DNA from: Crossiella equi
GTDB taxonomy: Bacteria > Actinomycetota > Actinomycetes > Mycobacteriales > Pseudonocardiaceae
DNA length: 64,000 bases
Direction of reading: 5' to 3'
Assembly (NCBI RefSeq): GCF_017876755.1
Contig: NZ_JAGIOO010000001.1
Span: forward strand, 434,001 to 498,000
Shown here: positions 42,002 through 49,647 of the stretch, piece after piece
Numbering within the stretch: position 1 is the stretch's first letter
Layout: each line of letters opens with the position of its first letter
Position numbers and translations under genes: made by a program
The notes under the pieces: generated by a model
Databases searched by the model: none
What the model saw: the letters and a program-made list of their open reading frames with translations, nothing else
Told to the model about the DNA's origin: nothing

Positions 42002-43470
42002 GCAAGCCCGACCACTCGCGCGCCCCGGTGCTCGACGCGATCCGCGAGCACCGGGAGCGGAACCGGCTGACCTTCCTGCCACCAGGCCACAAGCAGGGCC
42101 GGGGCGTGGACCCCCGGACCCTGGAGGTCATGGGCGAGGACGTGTTCCGGTCGGACGTGATCCTGATGAACGGCCTGGACGACCGGCGGCTGAGCAAGCA
42201 GGTGCTGACCGAGGCCGAGGACCTGATGGCCGACGCGGTGGACGCCGACCGCGCCTACTTCTCCACCTGCGGCAGCTCGCTGTCGGTCAAGGCGTGCATC
42301 ATCACCGCCGCGGGACCGGGTGAGCAGCTGCTCATCTCCCGCAACGCGCACAAGTCGGTGATCGCGGGCCTGATCATCAGCGGCGTGCGCCCGGTGTGGG
42401 TGCACCCGCGCTGGGATCCGGAGCACCAGCTGGCCCATCCCCCGGCGCCCTCGGACGTGGCGGCGGCCTTCGAGCGCGGCCCGGACGCCAAGGGCATGCT
42501 GCTGATCACGCCGACCGACTACGGCACCTGCGCGGCCATCCGGGAGACCGCGGAGCTGTGTCACGCGCGCGGCGTGCCGTTGATCGTGGACGAGGCCTGG
42601 GGCGCGCACCTGCCCTTCCACCCGGACCTGCCGAGCTGGGCGATGGACGCGGGCGCGGACCTGTGCGTGACCAGCGTGCACAAGATGGGCGCGGGCCTGG
42701 AGCAGAGCTCGGTCTACCACGTCCAGGGCGACCTGGTGGACCCCGACATCCTGGCCGCACGCGCCGACCTGCTGAACACCACCAGCCCGAGCTCCCTGGT
42801 CTACGGCGCCCTGGACGGCTGGCGCAGGCAGATGGCCGAACAGGGCCACTCCCTGCTGGACAAGGCCCTGGAGCTGGCCCACTCGACGCGGGTGACCCTG
42901 GCCGGGCTGCGCGGGGTGCGGGTGATGGGCCGCGAGGACTTCGTGGGCCCGGGCCGCGCCGACGACCTGGACCCGTTGAAGATGGTGGTGGACCTCAAGG
43001 AGCTGGGGCTGAGCGGTTACACGGCCTCGGAATGGCTGCGCGAGGAACAGGACGTCGAGGTCGGCCTGGCCGACCACCGCCGCTTCGCCGCCCAGCTGAC
43101 CGTCGCCGACGACGAGCACACCGCCCAGCGCCTGGTCGAGGCGGTCACCGCCCTGGTCGAAGCCGCCGAGGACCTCCCGCGGGCCCGCCCGCTGGACCTG
43201 CCCGCTCCGGGCGAGCTGGAGCTGGAGCAGGCGATGCTGCCCCGGGACGCGTTCTTCGGCTCGTTCGAGGAGGTTCCGGCCTCGCGGGCGCCCGGCCGCA
43301 TCTGCGCGGAGACCATCAGCCCCTACCCGCCGGGCGTGCCTGCCGTGCTGCCCGGGGAGGTCATCACCGAGGCCGTGGTGGACTACCTGCGCAGCGGGGT
43401 CGAGGCGGGCATGCACCTGCCGGACCCGGCCGATCCGGAGGTGCGCACCATCCGGGTGGTGGCGGACTGA
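41998..43470 (+). CDS. Orn/Lys/Arg-family PLP decarboxylase
   Basis: This 490-residue enzyme belongs to the fold-type I basic amino acid decarboxylases: FLPPGHKQGRGVDP at the start, YFSTCGSSLSVKACI, PLIVDEAWGAHLPFHP and the PLP lysine in TSVHKMGAGLEQSS. It is shorter than the inducible enterobacterial enzymes (about 710), lacking the N-terminal wing domain, as in Gram-positive SpeA-like enzymes. It yields cadaverine, putrescine or agmatine plus CO2, which helps against acid and osmotic stress. Coupled by ATGA to the membrane protein before it. Confidence 0.92.
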   Translation: MSKPDHSRAPVLDAIREHRERNRLTFLPPGHKQGRGVDPRTLEVMGEDVFRSDVILMNGLDDRRLSKQVLTEAEDLMADAVDADRAYFSTCGSSLSVKACIITAAGPGEQLLISRNAHKSVIAGLIISGVRPVWVHPRWDPEHQLAHPPAPSDVAAAFERGPDAKGMLLITPTDYGTCAAIRETAELCHARGVPLIVDEAWGAHLPFHPDLPSWAMDAGADLCVTSVHKMGAGLEQSSVYHVQGDLVDPDILAARADLLNTTSPSSLVYGALDGWRRQMAEQGHSLLDKALELAHSTRVTLAGLRGVRVMGREDFVGPGRADDLDPLKMVVDLKELGLSGYTASEWLREEQDVEVGLADHRRFAAQLTVADDEHTAQRLVEAVTALVEAAEDLPRARPLDLPAPGELELEQAMLPRDAFFGSFEEVPASRAPGRICAETISPYPPGVPAVLPGEVITEAVVDYLRSGVEAGMHLPDPADPEVRTIRVVAD

Positions 43471-43488
43471 GCTGGGCCGTCGGCGGCC

Positions 43489-43881
43489 TCACGTACGCCG
43501 GGGCCAGCACCGCCGGACGGCGGCCACGGTCGTGTCCGGCCCGGTGTTGAAGCACAGCACCGACTCCGGGGCGTGCGTGCGGGCGATGTCGATGATCTGC
43601 TCGAACAGCGGTGTCATCGACGGCTCCAGGCGCACCCCGCCACCGATCACGATGACGGCGTAGGACTTGCCCGTCACGGCGGCGCGGAACTTCTCCGCCG
43701 CCGAGGGGCCGCGGTCGAGCAGGCAGGTCTCGAAGCCGAGGCCGAGCCCGGCGAGCTCGGCCTCGGCCTGCCGCAGCCCGGCGCGGACCTGTTCGGCGTC
43801 GACGGCCGGGAAGGCCTCGCTCGGGTTGGCGGGGTCGCCGACGTGCGTCGGGTCGAGGCCCACGTTGAGCACGGTGTCCAT
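43489..43881 (-). CDS. Conserved hypothetical protein, Rossmann-like
   Basis: This 130-residue protein alternates strands and helices: MDTVLNVGLDPTHVGD, EQVRAGLRQAEAELAGLG, FRAAVTGKSYAVIVIGGGVRLEP and HAPESVLCFNTGPDT. The glycine-rich strand-turn VIVIGGGV suggests nucleotide or phosphate binding. No named family is certain. It lies 29 bases downstream of a MarR regulator on the same strand and probably shares its transcript. Confidence 0.7.
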   Translation of the reverse strand: MDTVLNVGLDPTHVGDPANPSEAFPAVDAEQVRAGLRQAEAELAGLGLGFETCLLDRGPSAAEKFRAAVTGKSYAVIVIGGGVRLEPSMTPLFEQIIDIARTHAPESVLCFNTGPDTTVAAVRRCWPRRT

Positions 43882-43910
43882 GGGGTGGTCTCCGTCCTTG
43901 CGGGAGTTGG

Positions 43911-44387
43911 TCAGCCGTTCGGGCGGCCGACGTCGGCCTGCTCGAGGCTGCGTCGCAGTCCGGTGAGCAGGGCGGCGGCCGCGGGCAGGTGCCGCGGGTC
44001 CGCGTGGGTGTCGAACAGCTCGCGCAGGGCCGCGTCGAAGGTGGCCTCGGCGGCGGCGAGCACTTCCCGCCCCTCCGGCGTCAGTTCGAGCAGCACCGAG
44101 CGGCGGTCGGCCGGGCTCGGCGTGCGCTGTACCCAGCCCGCGCCCACGTGCCGGTCGAGCGCCTTGCTCGTGGTGCCGATCCCGATGGCGAAGTGCGCGG
44201 CGAGGTCGGCCGCCCGCGCGCCGGGTCGGTCGCGCAGGCGTTTGAGCATGAGCAGCTGGCTGACCACGATGCCGTGCGCCTCGCGCAGGCGGGTGTCGAG
44301 CGCGTTGTACAGGCGGATCTCACAGCGGACGAGGTCGTCGAAAACGCTCGCCAGCGACAACTCACCCGGGGTGCCGTCCACGAGCAC
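43911..44387 (-). CDS. MarR-family transcriptional regulator
   Basis: This 158-residue regulator has the MarR winged helix: VVSQLLMLKRLRDRPGARAADLA, then IGTTSKALDRHVGAGWVQR and the wing SPADRRSVLLELTPEGREVL. It begins with GTG 44387. Two palindromes 10-50 bases upstream are probable autoregulatory sites. It heads a two-gene unit with the hypothetical protein downstream. The region upstream also contains the 22-bp repeat array. Confidence 0.9.
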   Translation of the reverse strand: MLVDGTPGELSLASVFDDLVRCEIRLYNALDTRLREAHGIVVSQLLMLKRLRDRPGARAADLAAHFAIGIGTTSKALDRHVGAGWVQRTPSPADRRSVLLELTPEGREVLAAAEATFDAALRELFDTHADPRHLPAAAALLTGLRRSLEQADVGRPNG

Positions 44388-44396
44388 ACCCTACAC

Positions 44397-44437
44397 TTGC
44401 CAGGGCAACCAATGTCAGCGCAACTACTGCCAAGGCA
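44397..44437. promoter_or_regulatory. Twin palindromes, likely MarR operators
   Basis: TTGCCAGGGCAA (44397-44408) and TGCCAAGGCA (44428-44437) share the form TGCC-NN-GGCA and are about three helical turns apart, just upstream of the MarR start. This matches dual MarR sites; assignment is by position. Confidence 0.6.
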
Positions 44438-44468
44438 ACTTCCACAGCCACCCCACCGAGCCAACACA

Positions 44469-44670
44469 AGGTACGAGACCAGCCAACACGGCGTACGAAA
44501 ACGGCAAACACGAAGGCGCCCCGGCTCCTGACGACCGCTCCCCCACCCCGTGTTGGCCGTTCCCGTACCTCGTGTTGGCCGTTCCCGTACCTCGTGTTGG
44601 CCGTTCCCGTACCTCGTGTTGGCCGCTTCCGTACCTCGTGTTGGCCGTTCCCGTACGCCGTGCTGGCCGG
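44469..44670. repeat. 22-bp tandem repeat array with inverted copies
   Basis: Five contiguous 22-bp units run 44549-44658; the first three are identical (core GTGTTGGCCGTTCCCGTACC), the fourth and fifth differ at two positions each. A sixth, degraded unit runs into the chaB 3' end. Upstream at 44469-44490 and 44491-44512 are two diverged copies in the opposite orientation, with a weaker trace before them. Units abut without spacers, so this is not CRISPR. The array lies between the MarR promoter and the end of chaB, and the inverted halves could form a long hairpin. The 22-bp period is close to two DNA turns, like iterated protein-binding sites. Confidence 0.85.
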
Positions 44671-45066
44671 TCAGCGAGCCTGCGCGGTCTTGCGGTTGTT
44701 CGCCTTCTGGATCGCCTTGACCAGCTCGGCCTTGGTCATGGTCGAGCGGCCGCCGATGTCCAGCTTCTTGGCGATGCCGTAGAGGTGTTCCTTGCTGGCG
44801 TTGGCGTCCACGCCGCCCGCGGTGCCCGTGCCCTGCTGGCTGTTCTTCCGCTTGGCCTGGGCGTCCGACGGGCCCTTCTGCTTCTTCGCGCGCCAGCGGT
44901 CGCCGACCTTCTCGTAGGCGTGCTTCACCGCCGCGAAGGCCGTGCGGTGTGCCCGCTCCCCCTCGCCGTAGCTCCGCACGGCGGAGTCGTGGGCCTTGAT
45001 CCAGGTCTCCTGGGCCTTCTTCGGCGAACGGCGCAGTGTGCTGGGCAGTTCCTTGGCTCCGGGCAT
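44671..45066 (-). CDS. chaB: ChaB-family protein with Rho-N/SAP-like C-terminus
   Basis: This 131-residue basic protein starts with a ChaB domain (LPSTLRRSPKKAQETWIKAHDS, HRTAFAAVKHAYEKVGDRW). A lysine- and serine-rich linker leads to a short Rho-N-like helical domain (KEHLYGIAKKLDIGG, MTKAELVKAIQKAN), which in other proteins binds nucleic acid. ChaB proteins are common in stress regulons and have no proven function outside cation transport regulation in E. coli. GTACCC upstream (45093-45098) gives a -10 GGGTAC on the minus strand but no good -35. Confidence 0.88.
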   Translation of the reverse strand: MPGAKELPSTLRRSPKKAQETWIKAHDSAVRSYGEGERAHRTAFAAVKHAYEKVGDRWRAKKQKGPSDAQAKRKNSQQGTGTAGGVDANASKEHLYGIAKKLDIGGRSTMTKAELVKAIQKANNRKTAQAR

Positions 45067-45112
45067 GGTGACCTCACCTCCTGTTCCTCCGGGTACCCCG
45101 GCCCGCCTCGTA

Positions 45113-45715
45113 TCAGTCCCGGGGCGGGATGGGGTTGGCGCTCAACGCGGTGGCGACGGCGTACAGGTTGGCCGCCATGGTCTTGGCCGTGGCGTGCGAC
45201 CACTCGTGCCCCTCTTCGATGTCCGAATAGGACGGACCGGGCCCGGGCCCGCGGTTCCAGTACGTCCACGCCTGGCCCGGGATCGTGTACCCGATGTCGG
45301 CCAGCCCGCCGCTGAGCTCACTGATGACGTGGTGCGCCCCGTCCTCGTTCCCGGTGACCACCACCCCGGCGACCCGGTTGTACGCCACGGGCCGCTCCTG
45401 GTCGTCGGTCTCGGACAGCATGGCGTCCATGCGCTCCAAGGCCCGCTGCGCGACACTGGACGGCCGCCCCACCCAGGTCGGCGTGGCCATGACGAGGATG
45501 TCGCTGGCCAGGAGCTTCTCGTGCACACCGGGCCACGCGTCCCCCTCCCCCATGTCGGTGCTCACCCCGGGCGCGATGTCGAGGTCGACCAGGCGCACCT
45601 CCTCGACCTCGACCCCGCGCTCCCGCAGGGCGGTGACCACCACCGAGGCCAACCGCTCGGTGTTGGACACATCGGGCGACTTCTTGAGGGTGCAGTTCAG
45701 TACCAGTGCTCGCAT
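45113..45715 (-). CDS. Flavodoxin-like NAD(P)H:FMN oxidoreductase
   Basis: This 200-residue protein has the flavodoxin fold FMN-phosphate loop near the N-terminus (LVLNCTLKKSPDVSNTERLA) and the ATPTWVGRPSSVAQRALERMD loop of the NADPH-dependent FMN reductase/WrbA-like group. It probably reduces quinones or FMN. The mRNA is probably leaderless: the -10 GGGTAG lies 9 bases from the ATG. Its promoter overlaps the 3' end of the upstream permease gene. Confidence 0.88.
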   Translation of the reverse strand: MRALVLNCTLKKSPDVSNTERLASVVVTALRERGVEVEEVRLVDLDIAPGVSTDMGEGDAWPGVHEKLLASDILVMATPTWVGRPSSVAQRALERMDAMLSETDDQERPVAYNRVAGVVVTGNEDGAHHVISELSGGLADIGYTIPGQAWTYWNRGPGPGPSYSDIEEGHEWSHATAKTMAANLYAVATALSANPIPPRD

Positions 45716-45724
45716 GGCACCGGA

Positions 45725-45749
45725 CTACCCGGCGAAAACCGGCCCAACC
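45725..45749 (-). promoter_or_regulatory. SigB/SigF-type promoter of the flavodoxin-like gene
   Basis: On the minus strand: GGTT (45749-45746), 15 bases, GGGTAG (45730-45725), then 9 bases to the ATG at 45715. Confidence 0.8.
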
Positions 45750-46153
45750 TAGCTGCCCTCCTCCTTCTCCAACCCCACCGCCAACCGCAGCTCCCGGGCA
45801 TCACCGGCCAACCGCTCCCGCTCGTGCGAAGGCCGACTCATCAAGTCGGACAAGGCGTCCGCGATGGCGTTGAGCTTCTGCTGCGTGGCCTCATCGGACC
45901 GGGTCTGCGTGTTCTGCAACAACGCCACCAGGAGGAAGGTCACGATGGTGGTCAAGGTGTTGATGATCAGCTGCCAGGTGTCGATGGTGTCCACCAGGAA
46001 ATAGGTCGGCAACCACAACAACACCATCAGCACGCAGAGTGCGAAGAACCAGGCCCGGGACACGAACGTGTTCGCCCGATCAGCGAATCGGTCAAAAATG
46101 GACGGATGCCGGTTGGCCTGGCTCGGCATCACCCCACCGCTGTGCTCACCCAT
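45749..46153 (-). CDS. Low-affinity iron permease-like membrane protein
   Basis: This protein of about 134 residues has two hydrophobic helices (FFALCVLMVLLWLPTYFLV, WQLIINTLTTIVTFLLVALL) flanked by FDRFADRANTFVSRAW and LLQNTQTRSDEATQQKLNAIADAL, the pattern annotated as low-affinity iron permease (Fet4-like) in bacteria; transport itself is unproven. ATG 46153 lies 8 bases after a GGGTAC -10 and would give a leaderless mRNA; ATG 46129 is an alternative. Confidence 0.82.
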   Translation of the reverse strand: MGEHSGGVMPSQANRHPSIFDRFADRANTFVSRAWFFALCVLMVLLWLPTYFLVDTIDTWQLIINTLTTIVTFLLVALLQNTQTRSDEATQQKLNAIADALSDLMSRPSHERERLAGDARELRLAVGLEKEEGS

Positions 46154-46161
46154 GACGCCGG

Positions 46162-46187
46162 GTACCCCCGCAGCGGTCCGCTGACAC
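46162..46187 (-). promoter_or_regulatory. SigB/SigF-type promoter of the permease-like gene
   Basis: On the minus strand: GTGT (46187-46184), 16 bases, GGGTAC (46167-46162), 8 bases to the ATG at 46153. Confidence 0.65.
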
Positions 46188-46300
46188 CGTTCGCCGGGAC
46201 GGGGGAACCTGCCGGACGGAAACCTCACGTTTCACCCGCTTCACGGAGCGAGGTCCGCTAACGTCGATCACCGCACACACAGGCACCAGGGGAGGGTGTA

Positions 46301-47026
46301 GTGGCGTTCAAGAACGCTGAGCTGGCCACACTGGACATTCCGGACGACCCGCAGGCACAGACACGCCTTGACGAACTAACCCATTCGAGTGGCGTACGAC
46401 TGCGGCCCGCGGACACCTACGAGGCCCGCGACCCGAGCGGCTTCGTCATCGTCACGGTCAACAAGTCCGGACTGGTGACGAATATCCGGATCCGCCCGCG
46501 GTGGACCGACCACATCCGCCCGGCCGACCTCCCCGCCGCGCTCTACGGCACCTACGTGACCGCGGTCCAGCGCTCCCTCGCGGTGGAGCTCACCAATCGC
46601 ACGGTGCACCAACCGCCCCCGGCACCGCCTGGCGACACCGGCACGGACTCAGCCGAGCTGTCACTCGACGAATGGATGTCCCGGGCCAAGCTCCGCCTGG
46701 ACGCCATCGACGACGAGTACGACACGATCCGCCGCCAGGCAGCGGCCCCGGTGGCGGACTTCCACGACGTCCGCAGCCCGCTCGGCTACCTCACGCTGCG
46801 CATGCGCGGCCGCGGACCGGTCGCACTCCACGGCGATCCCCAGGCCCTCGACAACCCGTCCGAGGAGGTCCTGTCCGAGGACGCCGCACAGCTGTTCGTG
46901 CGCGCGGGCCTGGGCGTGGACGGCGGGCAGCGGCAACAACCCGCGCAGCAGGGGCGTGGCGGCGGCAACGCGGCAGACGACGAGTACTTCGCGGAGTTCA
47001 ACGTGTTCGGCGACGACGAGAACTGA
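46301..47026 (+). CDS. YbaB/EbfC-like protein of an ESX-associated module
   Basis: This 241-residue protein has a central YbaB/EbfC-like segment: YEARDPSGFVIVTVNKSGLVTNIRIRP and LPAALYGTYVTAVQRSLAVEL. An acidic, flexible C-terminus follows (about 190-241). YbaB-like proteins at the head of ESX-like gene strings are frequent in actinobacteria; their role is unknown, with DNA binding known for the free-standing family. One base separates its stop from the next ATG. Confidence 0.75.
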   Translation: MAFKNAELATLDIPDDPQAQTRLDELTHSSGVRLRPADTYEARDPSGFVIVTVNKSGLVTNIRIRPRWTDHIRPADLPAALYGTYVTAVQRSLAVELTNRTVHQPPPAPPGDTGTDSAELSLDEWMSRAKLRLDAIDDEYDTIRRQAAAPVADFHDVRSPLGYLTLRMRGRGPVALHGDPQALDNPSEEVLSEDAAQLFVRAGLGVDGGQRQQPAQQGRGGGNAADDEYFAEFNVFGDDEN

Positions 47027-47027
47027 C

Positions 47028-47375
47028 ATGGCAGACGGGAACTACAAGGTCGTCACCCAGAAACTGCGGGAAGAGGCCAAGATCTGGCGGGACAAGGCGG
47101 ACAAGACCCGCCCGATCGTGCAGTCGGTGCGGGAGGCCTACCTCGGCCCCGCCGCGTTCTTCGTCGGCGACCTCACAACCCTGGTCCCCGGGATGGCCAA
47201 CGCCACGCTCGAGGCGAAAGCGTACGAGGATTTCCGCGCGTTGATCGAGCACCTGCTCAATGGTGCCGTCGTCGAGTTCGACCAGGTCGACGCCGCACTC
47301 CGCAACATCGCCGATGAGTACGACCGGACTGAGAGTCTCAACGAGCTCGACGTCGACACATTCTTCCGCGCCTAG
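47028..47375 (+). CDS. WXG100/EsxC-like helical protein
   Basis: This 115-residue protein is predicted all-helical: NYKVVTQKLREEAKIWRDKADKT, AKAYEDFRALIEHLLNGAVVEFD and ALRNIADEYDRTESLN. Size, lack of Cys and position between a YbaB-like gene and a larger ESX-like gene fit the WXG100 superfamily of type VII substrates, although no W-x-G turn is present. It would act as a secreted or scaffold partner. Confidence 0.75.
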   Translation: MADGNYKVVTQKLREEAKIWRDKADKTRPIVQSVREAYLGPAAFFVGDLTTLVPGMANATLEAKAYEDFRALIEHLLNGAVVEFDQVDAALRNIADEYDRTESLNELDVDTFFRA

Positions 47376-47377
47376 GG

Positions 47378-48112
47378 GTGGTGAACCACGTGAACAGTTC
47401 TGGCGAATTGACCAGCCTGCTGAACCGAAGCTTCAGCAGCCTGGAGGACAGCGGGCAGGAGTGCATCGACAAGTTCAACTCCGCCATCCACCACATCAAC
47501 GACTGGCGGTTCCTGCTCGGCCCGGCGATGCTCCTCATCCGGCCTGCACTGGATGAGATCCGCACGAACCTGCAGAAGATGCTCAACCTGATCCGGACCG
47601 CGGTGGAGCACCACCTCCCCGTCGTGTCACTGATCGTCCAGTCGTTCAAGTGGCTCGACAAGATCCAGGAACCGGTCACCGGACTCACCCATCCCAAGAA
47701 TCATCTGTCCTCCTACTGGAAAGGCGAGGCGAGTAGCGCCTACCAGAGCAAGGTCACAGCGCAGGACGCCGCGGTCAAAACTGTCGCCGTCAAGGCGAAC
47801 GACATCAGCAAGTGGCTCATCGACATCGCGAAGTACAACGTCGAGTACATGACCGAGCTGGCCAAGATGGCGACCGGCTTCGCGGGGCAACTGGTGGCTT
47901 GCGCGCTCGAGGCGGCGACCGTGGTGGAGATCCCTTTCGCGGTGGACAAGCTCACAGGTGCGATCGGCACACTGGTCACCCAGGCCATGGACAACCTCGT
48001 CGGCATCGCGAAGAGGTTCGTGGAAGCGCTCAGCAAGGTGCGTGACGTCGTCAGCATGATGACCGATGACACGCTTCCCCAGCGCAGCTGGCCGCAGGCG
48101 GTCCTCGGTTGA
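47378..48112 (+). CDS. Large ESX-like helical protein
   Basis: This protein of about 244 residues is mostly helical, with an internal WKGEASSAYQSKVTAQDAAV segment close to the WXG turn of ESX proteins, and a hydrophobic stretch AGQLVACALEAATVVEIPFAV. Starts at 47378, 47381 and 47390 are all in frame; 47390 has the better-spaced AGGGGTGG. It probably is the cargo or channel-associated partner of the preceding protein. No EccC-type ATPase or other secretion machinery gene is in the window. Confidence 0.75.
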   Translation: MVNHVNSSGELTSLLNRSFSSLEDSGQECIDKFNSAIHHINDWRFLLGPAMLLIRPALDEIRTNLQKMLNLIRTAVEHHLPVVSLIVQSFKWLDKIQEPVTGLTHPKNHLSSYWKGEASSAYQSKVTAQDAAVKTVAVKANDISKWLIDIAKYNVEYMTELAKMATGFAGQLVACALEAATVVEIPFAVDKLTGAIGTLVTQAMDNLVGIAKRFVEALSKVRDVVSMMTDDTLPQRSWPQAVLG

Positions 48113-48138
48113 GCGCGCACCCTCGGCGAGGAGATGCC

Positions 48139-48765
48139 GTGCACGCGAAGTTCCGGCACGCTTGGGCACCGGTCATCGCTTCGATCCTTGCCGCAGCGGC
48201 CTCGATCAGCGGGTGCGGTGGGCCGCCGATCCCGGAGATGCCCAAGCCGGTCTTCACTTCGGCCACCTCCCCGCACGGCCCGGTCAGGTACCCATTCACC
48301 GCCTTCCCCACCTGTGAGGAGATCGGCCAGCGGATTCCGGAGCTGGCACCGTCGTCACGGCCCAGCCGCGTTGACAGCCCTGGCCAGCTCTCCCAGGAGT
48401 GCGAGTACCGGGATCCGGAGGATGCCGACGGAGTGCCGGTCGTCTACCTCAGAATCAGGCTGTACAACAACGTCCAGGACCTGTCCGGGTTCAGCTCCGG
48501 CGCGGAGGTGGCGAAGCAGCTGTTCGACGCCGAACGGCCACCCGATGCGGAGCGGGACACCGGGGTGGGGATCGGCACCGAGGTGCTCTGGGCCGAGCCC
48601 GATGCCGCAGGCAACTGCGGGCTGGGAATTCTCGATGAGAACGCGGTGCTGAGGCTGTGGTACAGGCCCGGGACCGCGGCCAAGGTCGACCCGCGCAGTG
48701 CACAGTGCCGAGAGCCCGCCCGGGCCATCGCCCGGAAGCTCCACTCCGCCGTGCAGCCCCGGTGA
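48139..48765 (+). CDS. DUF3558-type lipoprotein, first copy
   Basis: This 208-residue protein has a lipobox in ILAAAASISGCGG and the body PFTAFPTCEEIGQRIPELAP, CEYRDPEDADGVPVVYLRIRLYNN, and CREPARAIARKLHSAVQPR. Two Cys pairs in the mature part suggest disulphides. It is a tandem paralogue of the next gene (same order of motifs, about 45% by eye). GTG 48139 follows GGCGAGGAG by 5 bases; the ORF is open further upstream but would bury the signal. These lipoproteins regularly accompany ESX-like genes in Pseudonocardiales. Confidence 0.82.
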   Translation: MHAKFRHAWAPVIASILAAAASISGCGGPPIPEMPKPVFTSATSPHGPVRYPFTAFPTCEEIGQRIPELAPSSRPSRVDSPGQLSQECEYRDPEDADGVPVVYLRIRLYNNVQDLSGFSSGAEVAKQLFDAERPPDAERDTGVGIGTEVLWAEPDAAGNCGLGILDENAVLRLWYRPGTAAKVDPRSAQCREPARAIARKLHSAVQPR

Positions 48766-48802
48766 GACAACCCCAGTGAGATCACCCGCAGAGGAAAGAG
48801 TC

Positions 48803-49441
48803 ATGAACGCGAGACACCGGTACCCCCGGCGGCACACTGCCGCCGCCTCGGCACTCGCTGCGGCGGCACTGGTCGGCGGCTGCGGAGGTCCCCCGGTCGC
48901 CGGGATCCCCACACCGGTCGTCAGCACCACGGCGGCGACCACCCCGCCGCCCGAGCCGGTCAAGTACACCTTCACCGACTTCCCGACCTGTGCGGAGATC
49001 CGCCAGCGGGCGCCGGAGCTGGCGCCGCCGCTGACTCCCCAGCGGGGCATGAGTCCCGGCCGGTTCTCGCAGACCTGCGAGTACCTCACCTCCAAGGACT
49101 TCGACGGGGTACCCACAGTGTCCTTCCGTGTCGAGCTCTACGACAACGAACGGGACAGCTTCGGCTTCCACTCCGGTGCGGAGCAGGCCAAGCGGGGGTT
49201 CTTCGCCACCCCTCAACCGCAGGCGGTGCCGGACACCACGCTCGGGTTCGGGTCCGCGGCGCAGTGGGCGCATCCTGGTGCGAGCAACAGTTGTGAGTTG
49301 AAGGTCCTGGATGAGAACGCCTCGTTGCACCTGCACTACAACGCGGGCACCCGGGATCTCCCCGACCCCCGCAGCGAGGAGTGCCGCGAGCCCGCCCGGG
49401 TCCTCGCGCGCAAGCTCTACGCCGCCATCCAGCCCCGCTGA
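48803..49441 (+). CDS. DUF3558-type lipoprotein, second copy
   Basis: This 212-residue paralogue of the preceding gene has the lipobox in LAAAALVGGCGG and conserved blocks YTFTDFPTCAEIRQRAPELAP, SQTCEYLTSKDFDGVPTVSF, CELKVLDENASLHLHYN and CREPARVLARKLYAAIQPR. ATG 48803 follows AGAGGAAAG. The 38-base gap to the first copy suggests co-transcription. Function is unknown; surface exposure is expected. The 206 bases after it show no clear gene. Confidence 0.82.
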   Translation: MNARHRYPRRHTAAASALAAAALVGGCGGPPVAGIPTPVVSTTAATTPPPEPVKYTFTDFPTCAEIRQRAPELAPPLTPQRGMSPGRFSQTCEYLTSKDFDGVPTVSFRVELYDNERDSFGFHSGAEQAKRGFFATPQPQAVPDTTLGFGSAAQWAHPGASNSCELKVLDENASLHLHYNAGTRDLPDPRSEECREPARVLARKLYAAIQPR

Positions 49442-49647
49442 CCCCGGCCGCGATCCCGCTGGCGGGACATCGTGCGCACCTCGGGCACACCTGACTCGTC
49501 CAGGCACATCCGCCGGTGGTCGCGCTGCTCCACCTCGGTAGCGCAGGGGTGCTGGATGGCGTACGCGGGGTTCCCGGCATTGACAAGCATGGAGAGGCGG
49601 TGGCCTCCTCGTAGCCGGGCCCTGCGGGCGGTCGGGAGGGTGGTGCC

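Noticed and set aside
44549-44658. Possible CRISPR array
   Set aside because: The 22-bp units abut directly with no unique spacers, and no cas genes are present.
45093-45117. Stress-type promoter for chaB
   Set aside because: A GGGTAC box is present on the minus strand, but 15 bases upstream there is ACTG instead of a GTTT/GTGT/GGTT box, so I did not count it in the family.
49417-49590. Small minus-strand frame of about 57 codons starting MLVNAGNPAYAIQ
   Set aside because: Start lacks a well-spaced ribosome-binding site and the frame overlaps the end of the second lipoprotein gene; not enough evidence for a gene.
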